Source: Doryteuthis pealeii (taxonomy: Eukaryota; Mollusca; Cephalopoda; Myopsida; Loliginidae). Taken from it: a stretch of 64,000 nt of DNA. Location: positions 18,753,392 to 18,817,391 of the forward strand of contig CM042157.1 in the NCBI GenBank assembly GCA_023376005.1, given 5' to 3'. The notes beneath the pieces are model-generated. The model was given only the letters and a program-made list of their open reading frames with translations. It did not search any database and was not told the origin of the DNA. Of this stretch, positions 52,485-63,504 are shown piece by piece. Position 1 is the first letter of the stretch. The number at the start of each line of letters is the position of its first letter. The translations under genes and the position numbers were made by a program.

Positions 52485-53625
52485 ACGCGTACACGTGTTC
52501 AATATCAGCTTCTATTTAAATGTCCAATCGATATCCCTTCTTCAGTTGACAAATAAATAGTGGAAGTAACTAAATAACTTTAGAATCATTAGTACTTCAA
52601 TAAGCATATTGACATTTAATTAAAATTTGAGGCTTTGTCTTGAACATCTAAATTGATTGTTTAAAATTTGCCAATTTTCGAACAAATTTTGAATTTATTA
52701 AAGTTTAATGTGATTTGCTTAATACTTCAGACGGGGTATAGTTGATTCAATTGGATTCAGTTGGATTCATATCCAGTACAAGGACACACACACACCACAC
52801 ATACACACACAAACACACACACACACACACACACAAGTATACATAATATGTTAATAATTGATACTATAGTGTGTTATATTTTCAGTAAAAGTTACACACT
52901 GTTAATGTGTAATGGGTAGCAGCTAAGTCCGCAGACCTATTAGTACTGAATACCGAGTTCGGTCCTCGATTTTTTTTATCCAAAAAATCCCTGTCAAGAT
53001 GATATTTAAGTAGAAACACAAAAAAGCCAAACAGTCTACTTAGGCGGTTTCTTTCATCTGATTTTTTATCAGAGGAGTGCACGCCAGTTTAAGTTATATC
53101 AGAAACCAATTAAGTATACAAAAAGAAGAATAATAACAATCTCAACCCATAATAACTGAATCACTACGCAACAACTTTAAATGAAAATTAATGTATGACT
53201 TATGTTTTCCTTAGGTTTCCTTTTTATTAAAAGTATTAATCCCAGTTCAGAAATTAAAATAATATAACATTCGACTTCATTTCCCTATTCCACTAAACAT
53301 CTGTCCCGTAGACTATGGTAAAAAATTTACGCCCCTGAGTTCACAGTCACCATATTTTTGAAGTTTACATAATTTAAACCCATAAAAAATAAAGAAAAAA
53401 TAAAGAAAAACCTTGTAAAAACGAAGATTATCTAATCTATTTTTGTTCAGTAATCCAACTGTCATAGCTTTGCCAAGAAAAAACACATTCTTTCCCCAAA
53501 AGTTAATGCATAACGTGTATAGATAATTTTACATCACTTTCAAAACCACATTTTTTTACAAAATGATCAAACAAACTATCACAGTCTCCTTATTATTCGT
53601 GATAAAATTTCCTTTTCCTTATATC
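52485..53625. other. AT-rich, one (CA)n, nothing recognised
   Basis: CA-rich at 52783-52836. The 66-codon minus frame 52882-53082 has no domain. Confidence 0.45.
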
Positions 53626-53767
53626 AACAAAGCCCGAAGAAGATCTACTAAACGATTGACACTGCAGCGTCGGCTGAATAAATATCACTCAATTATTTGA
53701 ACCTGTGGGTTTTTTTCAATTTTTTTACCTATATTACAATACTGTCGGATTCACTTCGATTTTTCTC

Positions 53768-53780
<13 letters not shown>
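53626..53780 (+). mobile_element. Penelope/hammerhead-type tail (family H), decayed
   Basis: aagcccgaagaagatctac, gacactgcagcgtcggct, gaataaatatcactcaa, ggtttttttcaattttttta and tactgtcggattcact run in the same order as 57055 and 40440. The stem I pair AGCC/GGCT survives around the GTC triplet, but the CTGATGA and GAAA boxes are gone. It ends in (TA)n. Confidence 0.55.
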
Positions 53781-53801
<21 letters not shown>

Positions 53802-54127
53802 ATATATATATATATGCAAGTAATTGACAGTGGTTATTTATAGGAAATATAACCGTCCAGTTTTATATGTGCCCCTGTTGATAATTTCTGGATGTTTTTC
53901 GGTCTGTTTTATTGTATATAAACGTATTTTGCAATTATCAAGGTTTTAAATATATAGATATGTCGAATAATCTTTTTTAAAGAATAATTCTACGAAGCAT
54001 TTCTCCACAGTGTACATACAGGTTAATAATTAAAGTGCCTGATACAGTACCCAAATTATTAAGTAGTGATTTTATTCTTATGTGAAGTCCTGTTACTGTT
54101 GATCAATTTAGACTCTCTTTAATTTAT

Positions 54128-54160
<33 letters not shown>

Positions 54161-54179
54161 ATATATATATATATATAAT

Positions 54180-54372
54180 TGGAGGATATGTCTTAATTGA
54201 AGTCATATTTAAATTTTGAAATTAATTAGTTGATAATTTAGAAATTTAGCGGGCAATATATGTTTATATGTAAGGCTAAAAAATTTGAGAAAAATGTCAA
54301 TCCCTGAATGTACATTTTCGACTATTAGGTCTCATCAGCAAGGTTATAAATTGGGTCGACTTAGCGCCTATA
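54180..54372 (-). mobile_element. SINE G subfamily copy with hammerhead motif
   Basis: ggaggatatgtcttaattgaagtcatat, gcgggcaatatatg, taaggctaaaaaatttgag and then the hammerhead. The B box region is replaced by unrelated text after ttataaattggg. (TA)n lies at both sides. It is more diverged than the three copies at 40-43 kb. Confidence 0.6.
54296..54350 (-). ncRNA. Hammerhead ribozyme-like motif, type I, copy 4
   Basis: Minus strand: stem I CCTTG with partner CAGGG, core CTGATGA, stem II GAC-CTAATA-GTC, GAAA with one extra A, AT-GTAC-AT stem III and H17 = T. Relative to copy 3, one stem II pair changed G-C to A-T and one stem I pair changed T-A to C-G, both keeping pairing; another became T.G. 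Confidence 0.65.
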
Positions 54373-54374
54373 AA

Positions 54375-54415
54375 CATAAACACATTTGTTTTTGTTTTAC
54401 TTAACTTCCTATATA

Positions 54416-54458
<43 letters not shown>

Positions 54459-55100
54459 AGTATATATATGTACGTATGTATGAATTGAGAAAATAAAAAT
54501 TGAATGAATTTAGCGATGTGTAGAAATGTTTCAAAAGTATAAAATGAAAGTGATGGATACTATTTAATTTATATATTGAGATAAGAAATATATGAAATAA
54601 TTAAAAAAAATGTTTTAAGAAATTATTCTGTCCTCAACGTAAGTATACTTTCGTTTACATTGTTGTAAACAGTTTAATTTTTGAGAATCGATTGCATCTA
54701 AAAGTTTTACTCAAAAGAAAAAAAAACTAACAAGCCAAGAATTGTTTTCCATAAATTGTCCACAAGTGGAATTGTTCTAAACAATCGGTATCCTGACTTA
54801 AAATATCGTCTTTTTTTTTCTTCTTTTTTAAAAATCGTTTAATTTTTAAAATTTTGTTTTTTGGCTGATACAGGCTTACCATAAATTATTCTGATTGTTC
54901 TCAGGTTAAATCGTTAGTGAATTGTGCCTCTTTGCTTTTTTACCTGCAATGCACAAACATGTGAGGAGTGTCGATCAGCCGTCCACGGTTAAGTAGTAGT
55001 AAGACGAAATCCTTCAACCACAACAATGATTCCCTCCGGCTGGTAATAGCAGCAACAGCTTTCGCAAAGAAAGCAGCGGTCGTGAGGTCTGATCTTATAA
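54375..55100. other. AT-rich, nothing recognised
   Basis: (TA)n at 54424-54450; the remainder has no supported feature. Confidence 0.45.
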
Positions 55101-55108
55101 CCTAAGTG

Positions 55109-55109
<1 letters not shown>

Positions 55110-55167
<58 letters not shown>
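55110..55167. repeat. (TA)n array
   Basis: About 56 bp with one break. Confidence 0.9.
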
Positions 55168-55169
<2 letters not shown>

Positions 55170-55170
<1 letters not shown>

Positions 55171-55345
55171 AGCCGAACAATCCGCCCCACTAAAAAAAAA
55201 TTGACATTAACTTACTTTTATATTCATCATTTCTGGGTGGCTTCTCTACCCGTCACGCTTGACGGTTTAGTCGAGATAATTATATTTACTCTTGCTTATT
55301 TCATATTAGATCGACATTTCTTAATACAACAACTTTACTTATAAT

Positions 55346-55410
<65 letters not shown>

Positions 55411-56155
55411 GTGTGTGTGTGTGTGTGTGTTCATCTTAGAATGAATTGAATAAACAGTTGCTAAACAGGAAAACAAAACAAACCAAAAAGAATAACAAGA
55501 AATAACAAAACAAACAAATCCAAATAATAAAGAAATAAAGAAAATTAAAAAAAAACAAAGAAAAAGAAAAAAGAAAAAAAAAACGAATGACTGCTTATTT
55601 CATCGACTGAATTTTTCCAATTTTTATTTTTACTTTCTAAAAATCTGATATTATTTAACAATAATATAATAACATTTACTATAAGTGAAACAATAAGATA
55701 AACACGGAAATCAATAGAAAGGAAGAAAAGAAAGAAAAAGAATAAAAAAGAAAAAAAGAATATAATAAGCACAAGTTATTCAATCTTATAACTACCAAGA
55801 TACTCCACCAGATGAGCCTTGTGTCAGACTAAGAAACCTTAATAAATTAATTAAAAAACATAATACGAAATAACACCTTGGTATTTTATGAAATCAATAG
55901 TATTGAATTGTTATAAAGTGATCATTCCTAATCCACGAAACGTGTTTAGTGCTGAATTGTTTTTGAAGTTCCATGTTGAAGCCCTGTGGAAAATAATTCA
56001 TAAAACAGATACTTAATCGCCCTGTAATTGTCTGCCTGGATCAGAAGTAATTTAAATAATCGTTTTCACCTTCAAGGAATGTTTCGATAAAGGTTTAAAA
56101 AAGACAGGCCTTAAGTACATTTGTCGTACTAAATATAAGGGCCCCAGGGTAGATT
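55170..56155. other. AT-rich with (TA)n-(TG)n, nothing else
   Basis: Compound (TA)n-(TG)n at about 55340-55430; A-rich text at 55540-55585 and 55720-55760. The frame 55545-55772 translates A-rich DNA. Confidence 0.5.
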
Positions 56156-56157
56156 TT

Positions 56158-56254
56158 CATATCTATCTATCTATCTATCTAATCTATCTATCTATCTATC
56201 TGTCATATCTATCTATCTATCTATCTATTCTATCAGTCTGTCCATCTCTCTCTC

Positions 56255-56303
<49 letters not shown>

Positions 56304-56322
56304 CTATCTATATATCATCTAT
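56158..56322 (+). repeat. (CTAT)n / (CT)n array
   Basis: Tetranucleotide CTAT with a CT-rich interruption at 56245-56284. Confidence 0.9.
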
Positions 56323-56639
56323 CTAACTGAATTTACAATTGAATAACAGTTAACAAAGAATATACAGATACCGTGCGAACAAGCCACACGTACACCTCAT
56401 CCACACCGGCAAACCCTTTATACAACACACACACACGCAACACACCACACACATCACACACACACAATATACATATATATATATAATATAATTATATATA
56501 TATGATATATATAATATATTGCAATCAACCTCTTATTTTTAGATTTAGATTTTTAAAAAGGTTTTTTCAATGCTGTTTTCTATTGGAACAGTTTTATCTC
56601 CATTATAAACGATCAATCTATCGATTTTCCTTCGATATC

Positions 56640-56679
56640 CCTAGTACGATATCTATCTATCTATCTATCTATCTATATA

Positions 56680-56713
<34 letters not shown>
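56640..56713 (+). repeat. (CTAT)n-(TA)n compound array
   Basis: CTAT units pass into (TA)n. Confidence 0.9.
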
Positions 56714-56714
<1 letters not shown>

Positions 56715-56715
<1 letters not shown>

Positions 56716-57050
56716 TGTTTGTTTTTTGCCAAAGTGCTGGTAAAGTTCTAATGTTTTTTAAAATATGGGGGCCCTATCATTAAAAAAAAAGAAGATTCTT
56801 ATAGTAAAGCAATTTTTTATGGTACCATGCACATTCTGAGATGCTAAAGATAACTACACAACAAAATGAGGTCTGGTTTAAGTGTGAATAAAAGTCTACT
56901 GGGGTAAAAACAATTTGAAAACTTCTAACTTTATCGAAATAAAAAAAGAAAAAAGAAAAATCTTCTGTGTGATACATTTAGTGTAGACGATTACAAAATC
57001 AAACGTGTCACAAGATTTTCATTCTCTGTGAACACTTATTTTTCTTTCAA
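56715..57050. other. Unrecognised AT-rich sequence
   Basis: A 65-codon minus frame (56780-56977) is F-rich and not credible as a gene. Confidence 0.4.
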
Positions 57051-57054
57051 ACTA

Positions 57055-57190
57055 ATGAAAGCCCCTGATGAAGATAATATTGAAACCTGCAGCGTAGGCG
57101 AAATAAACATTACTTTCATTTATGACTGTGTTTTTCAATTTTTTCATAATATCAATAACTGTCGAATACACTTCTATTTTTTCTTCATCA
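57055..57190 (+). mobile_element. Penelope/hammerhead-type tail (family H)
   Basis: CTGATGA (57065-57071) and GAAA (57082-57085) are intact, with a weak 10-base stem II between and ACC-TGCAG-CGT then a GTA triplet at 57094-57096. Stem I is GCC(C)/GGC with one bulged C in a four-C run. AATAAACATTAC and the 3' text ttttcaattttttcataat...actgtcgaatacac match 53.63 kb. It reads as a partly decayed hammerhead. Confidence 0.55.
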
Positions 57191-57199
57191 CAATTTAGG

Positions 57200-58550
57200 T
57201 GCATCTAATATTGACTTGTCTGATATTTCATTTAATATTTACTATTTTTACTTATATATATCAAATATTTATTTAAATATCTACTTAATTATCTCATTTT
57301 GATATGAATGAGATGGTTAAACGAGCTTACCTGGTAGCTCAATTTCTTGCCGGGTAATTTGGTCCTTACTAGTGGCTCCTATTAGTGGCCTTGTGCCACG
57401 ATCGAGGATCTTAATTTTAAGGGTGTCTGCAATTGTTTAGCGAACTTAGGCCTAAACAGGTTGTTACAACTGAGTTTGATTCTCAACTGTGTGCACTATG
57501 AATCTGGTCTGGTGACGCTACTAAGTTCAAGCTTGTTAAGCACGGTGCTGATATTTTTAAAAATCTTTTTTTAAAATTTTACTTAAAACTAATTTTTAAG
57601 GATTATCGCATAATTAGTTTGAACGGGTTAAAGAATTAGAGTTCGTAAAGAAAAAAGATGAAAAAAAAACAAAAAGAAAATACGCACGAACAAAACGATA
57701 ACAACAGTGAACAAAAGTCAAATACCAGATTTATTTATCAATTTGTGGATCAGTTCTACCAAAAATTAAGCGGACGATAGATTCGTGATGGGGCTCTAAA
57801 GCTGAGGTTTTAAAATAAGATGATTCTTACTACATGTAAGTTCAAAATAATATCTTTTTGTTAAAGTCTATACCACCTTAATTCCCACCTGGCTGGTAAA
57901 GCTCAATACTTTTTCCTAATCATTCCCGAATGTAGCCTTTGTTTTTAATGTAATATTAAACATATTTACAAGTCTTTGATTTAAGGGAAATAACAGTAAA
58001 TTTTAATGCACGGTCATTTTAGCCATTTTTTATATATCCTTATAGTATGGGCCTGGGCTTTGAAGAATTCTCACAGGATGTTTAGAGTAAAGAATGTAAA
58101 AAAAAAATCCCCAATAACAAACAACCAAAACAGAAGAATGTTAGTATCTCTGATATAAGTAAAAAAAAAATTCTAAGTATAACTCGCAGATAAGTAAGTG
58201 ACATAATAAAAAAAGAATACTATTCTTAGTATCACCACTATAAATAATCACGTATAAAAGAAATTCTTGAAGAATATTTCAAAATGAATAAGGATAAACA
58301 GTTTTTATAGTGATTGCGAACGATGTATCTAAATTTAGTATTAATACAAACTATACTAACAAGAGAAGCATGGAAAAGATGACATTCGAAAATTCCAATT
58401 GAGATAAAAGGTTTTTTATAAGGAGATATACGACTTATATAGATGTACTGTGTAAAGTAGTGTGATGGCAATAACCCATGTTAAACAATATCACAACATT
58501 AAATACAACGTAGAGAATGAGTACAGGCTTTAAGTCGTAAATAATATCTT
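57200..58550. other. AT-rich, nothing recognised
   Basis: A slightly GC-richer patch (57310-57540) has no open frame or known family. The 77-codon minus frame 58238-58471 is unrecognised. Confidence 0.4.
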
Positions 58551-58555
58551 CATTG

Positions 58556-58894
58556 GCATATCTATCTATCTATCTACTATCCTATCTATGCTGTATCTAT
58601 CTATCTATCTAGTCTATCGTTCTAGTCGTTCTATCTGTATCTATTTTAATCTATCTATCTATCTATCTATCTATCTATACATCTGTATTCTATCTTCTAT
58701 TCTATCATCTATCTATCCTACTCTGTCTGTCTGTCTGTTATCAATTATCTATCCTATCGTCTGTCTTTCTGTCTTATCTATCTATCTACTATCTGTCTAT
58801 CTACTATCTATCCATCTGTATCTATTTTTTATGTTATCTATCTTTCTATCTATCTATCTAATCTATTATCTATCTATCTATATCTATTTATTTG

Positions 58895-58925
<31 letters not shown>

Positions 58926-58990
58926 GTATCTATTTATCAATTTATCTATCTTATCTATCTATCAATCTTCTGTCCATCTATCTAATCTAA
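58556..58990 (+). repeat. (CTAT)n array running into the gap
   Basis: About 430 bp of imperfect CTAT/CTGT tetranucleotides. The contig ends here. The 179-codon frame crossing the gap is a translation of this array. Confidence 0.9.
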
Positions 58991-59000
58991 NNNNNNNNNN
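58991..59000. other. Assembly gap of 10 N
   Basis: Ten consecutive N. The following sequence is the start of duplication copy 2. Confidence 1.
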
Positions 59001-59039
59001 AGATCATCCACAGCTCATATCAAACTATCAGAGAAATAT

Positions 59040-59160
59040 ATATATATATATATGGTATACTCCTCATAACTCTCTGGCAGACATCTTTAATCGTAGGCTT
59101 GGTCTACAACCGTTGGGAGCCTTTTAACTATTCGCCGTACGAAAAGATCTTTTTGGATGA
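59040..59160 (-). pseudogene. LINE J C-terminal fragment, copy 2
   Basis: ctctggcagacatctttaa, cgtaggcttggtctac and cgccgtacgaaaagatctttttgg match 33655-33745, with more indels. Confidence 0.55.
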
Positions 59161-59274
59161 TATTAAGAAAAATTTAGTGTATTTTTACAATATATGCAGA
59201 GACATGGAACATTACATGTAAAGGTAGTAGGTTGTGCTGTTTATTTCGTTGGATTTCACGCTGTTAACCATCGG

Positions 59275-59555
59275 TTAATTTTTAACCGAAGCCGTTTTAT
59301 TCATTCTTGTTGGGTATTAAAAATAATTAAAACCATTTTAAAAAGAAACATTTTAAATCTTTAAAAAATATTTTAACCCAAAGATGTGACCCTAAAAGAA
59401 AACACCACTCCGGGTCCAGGGTGTAACCATGAGTAATGGTGATGAAAGTGTACTGCAGACACTTTCCAGAGATTCAGAATAGAACCTCATCATTAGATAT
59501 AGTTTAATGTCATACAAGACGAGAAAACCAACTGGACACTCAGTCAACCGCGGGA
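59275..59555 (+). repeat. Repeat B, diverged, copy 2
   Basis: Parallel to 34870-35152 (ttcattcttgttgggtatt, ccactccgggtcc, agagattcagaatagaac). Confidence 0.6.
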
Positions 59556-59860
59556 AACATAAAAATTGTTTCAATTGGGCTAAACATGGCTTTGTCTCAA
59601 CGAGCCTCATCTAAGTGACGTCAGGAAACCGTCCAAGCTGAATTTTCAGTAAAGAAAATTTCTGGGAGCTCAACGAATCAGTAAAAAACATCGTAGACTG
59701 AGTTCTTGTGGGGCAAATGAAGAACCACCACTATTGTTTCCTGAAAAAAAAAAGGTGCAACTGTAAACATTTCTTCCTATATTGCCCAACTCCTTAGGCA
59801 AAGCACATTATTGATTCATCCTTGTATAAGGTCGATTCGGAAGACTACATTATTTAGACT

Positions 59861-61026
59861 ATAGCAAATATATGCACCCGGAAGGTTCATATATTTAAGT
59901 GTTAATTAATAAAAATATTATTAAATTAGAGAGGTAATTGTTACGTACTGACGTTTCACGGTAACCAAAGATATAATGTTGTTCCCTTTTTCTTACTTCT
60001 TTACTCTGGTCGTATTTTCTTCTGGCCGGCTTTGCTAATTCTGATCGTCTATCTGGTCTGGTCTAGCGTCCTGGTGTTGCTTGGTATATCTTCTAAGGTC
60101 TGTCTGGGTCCTTCATGGGCTTCTGTTTACTATGTTCTGCTGGCGGTCGTCTGGATTCATTTCTTAGTCTTGTTACCAGACATTCATCAACCACAAGAAC
60201 ATTTTACTTATATTAACACTTTTTTATTTCCTTAACTATACATTTCACGTAACTAAATATCTGATAACATAGCGCGCGCCGAGTTCCAGTCTTAGACATG
60301 CACAAAATGGCCGACTTGCTCTGCCTGACGTCCAACTGCAAACTGGGGACTCTGAAAAGGTCCAGGACTTCACATATTTGGCGGGCTTCTGTAAATTTTC
60401 CATAGAAGGACCCGCCATGGTAATTGAAAGGGGTCAGTCCCTCAGAATTAACAGGGGATTTTGACAATTAATCTTATGCAACCGCATAGATTATGTAACA
60501 TAAATTGAACTAAGAACGCAGATGAAAACATTTTAAAACGTGTGGTATAATCGAAAAAAGAACAACTGAAACTTACTCTTCCATCACTCCCGTCTTTCAT
60601 TGCTAAATTTTCCTGATTTAACTATTTTGTTAAATAAGGAAGTAAAGAATAAAATTAGTTATTTCTTCTTGTTAATGGATTTTTGGATTTCGTTTAAGAT
60701 TTATCTTTAAGATTTTTGCTCATATCCATTAAAACCAAACAATTAGAAATCAATAATACTAAGCTCATATTTATTAAAATTAAATTTTTCATATCAAAAT
60801 GCAAATTAGACTTCCTGTTCACACTGTAAACCGCTATTTTCTTGTATATATAAATACAATTGCATGTTATTAGAATGTAGACATGCCCCACAATATTAAT
60901 AATTCAAGACAATTTTATTAATAATTGAGGTTTAAATGAAAATAAAAATCATGGAGAATGTGATGTAAATAACTAAGGGAATTGTGACATGAGTAGTGAT
61001 ATAGTTCAATCTCCATTATAATAAGA
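59861..61026 (-). mobile_element. Helitron family A, copy 2, split by an LTR
   Basis: It is the same Helitron as 35442-36262, with plus text atagcaaatatatgcaccc at the left and ctccattataataaga at 61026. It lacks the 35669-35905 insert and the GC cassette, and is interrupted at 59939-60500. Confidence 0.75.
59939..60500 (+). mobile_element. Probable solo LTR, family D, inside Helitron
   Basis: It begins TGTTACGTACTGACG and ends GATTATGTAACA. The empty site is seen at about 35515 in copy 1. The flanks are ggtaat on the left and taaattg on the right, so a short target duplication (TAAT/TAAA) is possible but not clean. Homologous to 30099-30614. Confidence 0.65.
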
Positions 61027-61054
61027 TAACATAAGTTAGGTTAGTATTATCTGG

Positions 61055-61170
61055 AACAGGAGCCCCCCGTGGACTAAATAAAGGGTTAGGTTCAAAGTTC
61101 CGTGATGGCTCCCGATTACGACAAGAAAGTTCCCGAGTCCGAAAAGAAGGTTCCCGGTATATACTATATA
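61055..61170 (+). mobile_element. SINE I fragment, copy 2
   Basis: Parallel to 36280-36408 (gttcaaagttccgtgatggc, cccgattacgacaagaaag). Confidence 0.55.
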
Positions 61171-61255
61171 TAATCGCATTAACAGTCTGCGACAACATTG
61201 GGACCTATCTTATATATTACTCAGTCAATTTTTACAACTAGTTTAAACCTAATGG

Positions 61256-61498
61256 ACCGGGTTAGCTCAGTCTGTAGAGCGTTCAGCTAGAAACCACAAG
61301 GTTCCTAGTTCGATACCGGTCATCACTAACTCAGCGTATGAGTAGCACAGGGATCTGTGTGGTAAAGGGAGGAGCTGATGGTAGATGTGGCGCTCCACCT
61401 CAATGCTAAAACAATCTCCTTGGTCTAGCGCTATTAAAAAGGGGATAGACTCCCTCGCTGACTGGCTGATACCGACTTTAGGCCGCCCCGACGACTTT
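61256..61498 (+). mobile_element. SINE D, full length, copy 2
   Basis: Nearly identical to 36487-36726; A box GGGTTAGCTCAGTCTGTAGAG and B box AGTTCGATACCGG. Confidence 0.8.
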
Positions 61499-61636
61499 AC
61501 TTTTATATCGTTGAACAGAGCTCACTGAAATCTTTCTTTGGCACAAGCTATATCATCTCTCAATAAAACTAAAGCATTGTGTTAAAAACGGTCTCAATGG
61601 TGTCGTAGACTATAAATATCTTTTACAAATAAAATT

Positions 61637-62260
61637 ACCGTATTTGACGGCACATAGGACGCACTTTTTTTTCCAAAATTTGGTCTCAAAATTGCCCTGC
61701 GTCTTATAAATCGTAGGTGAAGAATGAGAGCTCCCGTAGGCCTAGGCTAATCTTCTCTATGATGCTCACTAACCCAGTTTACGCTCAGTACTTTACCTCC
61801 CCATAAACACCGTGCATCCTTGTCTTATTGCTGGTATTGTTATAAACAAGCACGGCTAGACTGTTTTCAACAATATATGCACAAATACACAAAAAACTTT
61901 TTCCTGAATCTGACCTGCTGAAATGGGGGTGCGCCTTATATGCCTCTGCGTCTTATATGCCATCAGATAGGGTATATATATATATATATATATTATTATA
62001 TTATTATCATTATCATTATTATTATTAATTTTATTATTATTATTATTTCCTGCTATTGAAATGTATTGTGTATGCTTATTGCTTGCCTGTACTGCCAAAT
62101 TGCTTTTATACTGTTATGTTTCTGCTTGTGTAATGCCCGGCTAGACTGTTTTCAACAATATATGCTTAAATACACTAAAACTGCATTTCCTGAATCTGAC
62201 CTACCTGAGATGGGGGTGCGTCTTATATGCCCGTGCGTCTTATATGCCGTCAAATACGGT
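61637..62260. mobile_element. TIR DNA element K, copy 2
   Basis: Ends ACCGTATTTGACGGC and GCCGTCAAATACGGT are perfectly inverted here. It has the same internal duplication of the right terminal region as copy 1. Confidence 0.75.
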
Positions 62261-62344
62261 AATTAATTTTTTTTAGTAAATATCTGGAGAAAATAGAGGT
62301 TTCTGTAGCTCCACAGTGTATAGACGAGTCGCCACTGAAAATAA

Positions 62345-62780
62345 GTAATATTAATTACTTGAAACCAAATCATCATATCGCGCTAGTAGCATGTATATCC
62401 ATGGCGATTTCTCGCCAACCGTCCCTATCATTCATTGCCATCTGGATATCCACAGAGCAGCATCCAGTATCCGCGTTGGTCAATGTAGGTCTTTGCTGGA
62501 TGGCACACACTGACGTGCCCATGTGCGGTTTCCACTAGAGAACATAACTTATAAGTTCGTCCTTACTTCTTCAGCAGTTTCCAGCATGTCTTGTTCGTCT
62601 CACTCGGATGTTTTTTGGGATATGAGGCAAGTGACCGTACCCTACCTTTATGTGGGGTATTGTTTCCAAGATGTGTTTAAGATTGTACACAGCATTCTTG
62701 TGCAACTCCCCTCTAGCTTACTCTCCAGGTACTTCGTTAGGGTCCAAGTGGTACAGCCGGTACAATAACACTGATACAAT
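62345..62780 (-). pseudogene. LINE L C-terminal region, copy 2
   Basis: Same as 37575-38012 with a few indels that move the frame breaks. Confidence 0.65.
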
Positions 62781-63084
62781 CATGGCTTGGAAGAATTGTT
62801 GTTTGTACTTTTTGTCACACTTTGTATTCTAAAAAAAAGCGTTCCATTCATTAATCTTTTCAGAATACAAGGTGTCTCAAAAAGTAGCAAGTTTAAAGCT
62901 GTATTTACCAAGATAGAAATAAAGAAGGACTGGAAAGTTGTTTTCTTTTCAGAATACTAGGTGTGTCAAAAATGCAAAAAAATCTCGATACTTTTTTGAC
63001 ACGCTTTGTATAAACATTAGCAGGCAAGTTACGACGACCTGGATACTTTTAACATAGTAATGTTTTTTTTTTCAGTGAGATCAG

Positions 63085-63410
63085 ATTTCCATATGAATTT
63101 CTATATCATACCATGTCTTTCCTATGCGTTCATTAACGCCGCTTAATGTAGATGAGATATTACTACCTAGGTACGTGAATTGTTCTTCAGAGGCTTACCA
63201 TAGAGAATGGAGATACCTCCTTCCTTTTTAAAACACAGGAATTCAGTTTTATCAGAGTTCACATAGAAGCGGATGTTCCCTGAATTCTTCTCCAGGCTAT
63301 GTAGCAAGGATTCGGCTTGTGCAAGTGTATTTTAGGGGCTAGATCGTCTGCGTTGTCCGCATCCGTAATAGTCACTGTTGAATATTACCTATTTCTTGCT
63401 ATTTTTAGTT
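63085..63410 (-). pseudogene. LINE L reverse transcriptase fragment, copy 2
   Basis: Same as 38305-38632; the NADD box lies at about 63345-63360 on the minus strand. Confidence 0.7.
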
Positions 63411-63504
63411 TGAGGCCTTTTCATTTTATGGAATCTAATGATATTCGAAATATGTAGTGTATGCATATCACAAATATATGTAGTGCTAACGTATCTCCTT
63501 GTAG

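Noticed and set aside
58588..59127. 179-codon frame crossing the N gap
   Set aside because: A CTAT tetranucleotide translation joined across unknown bases.
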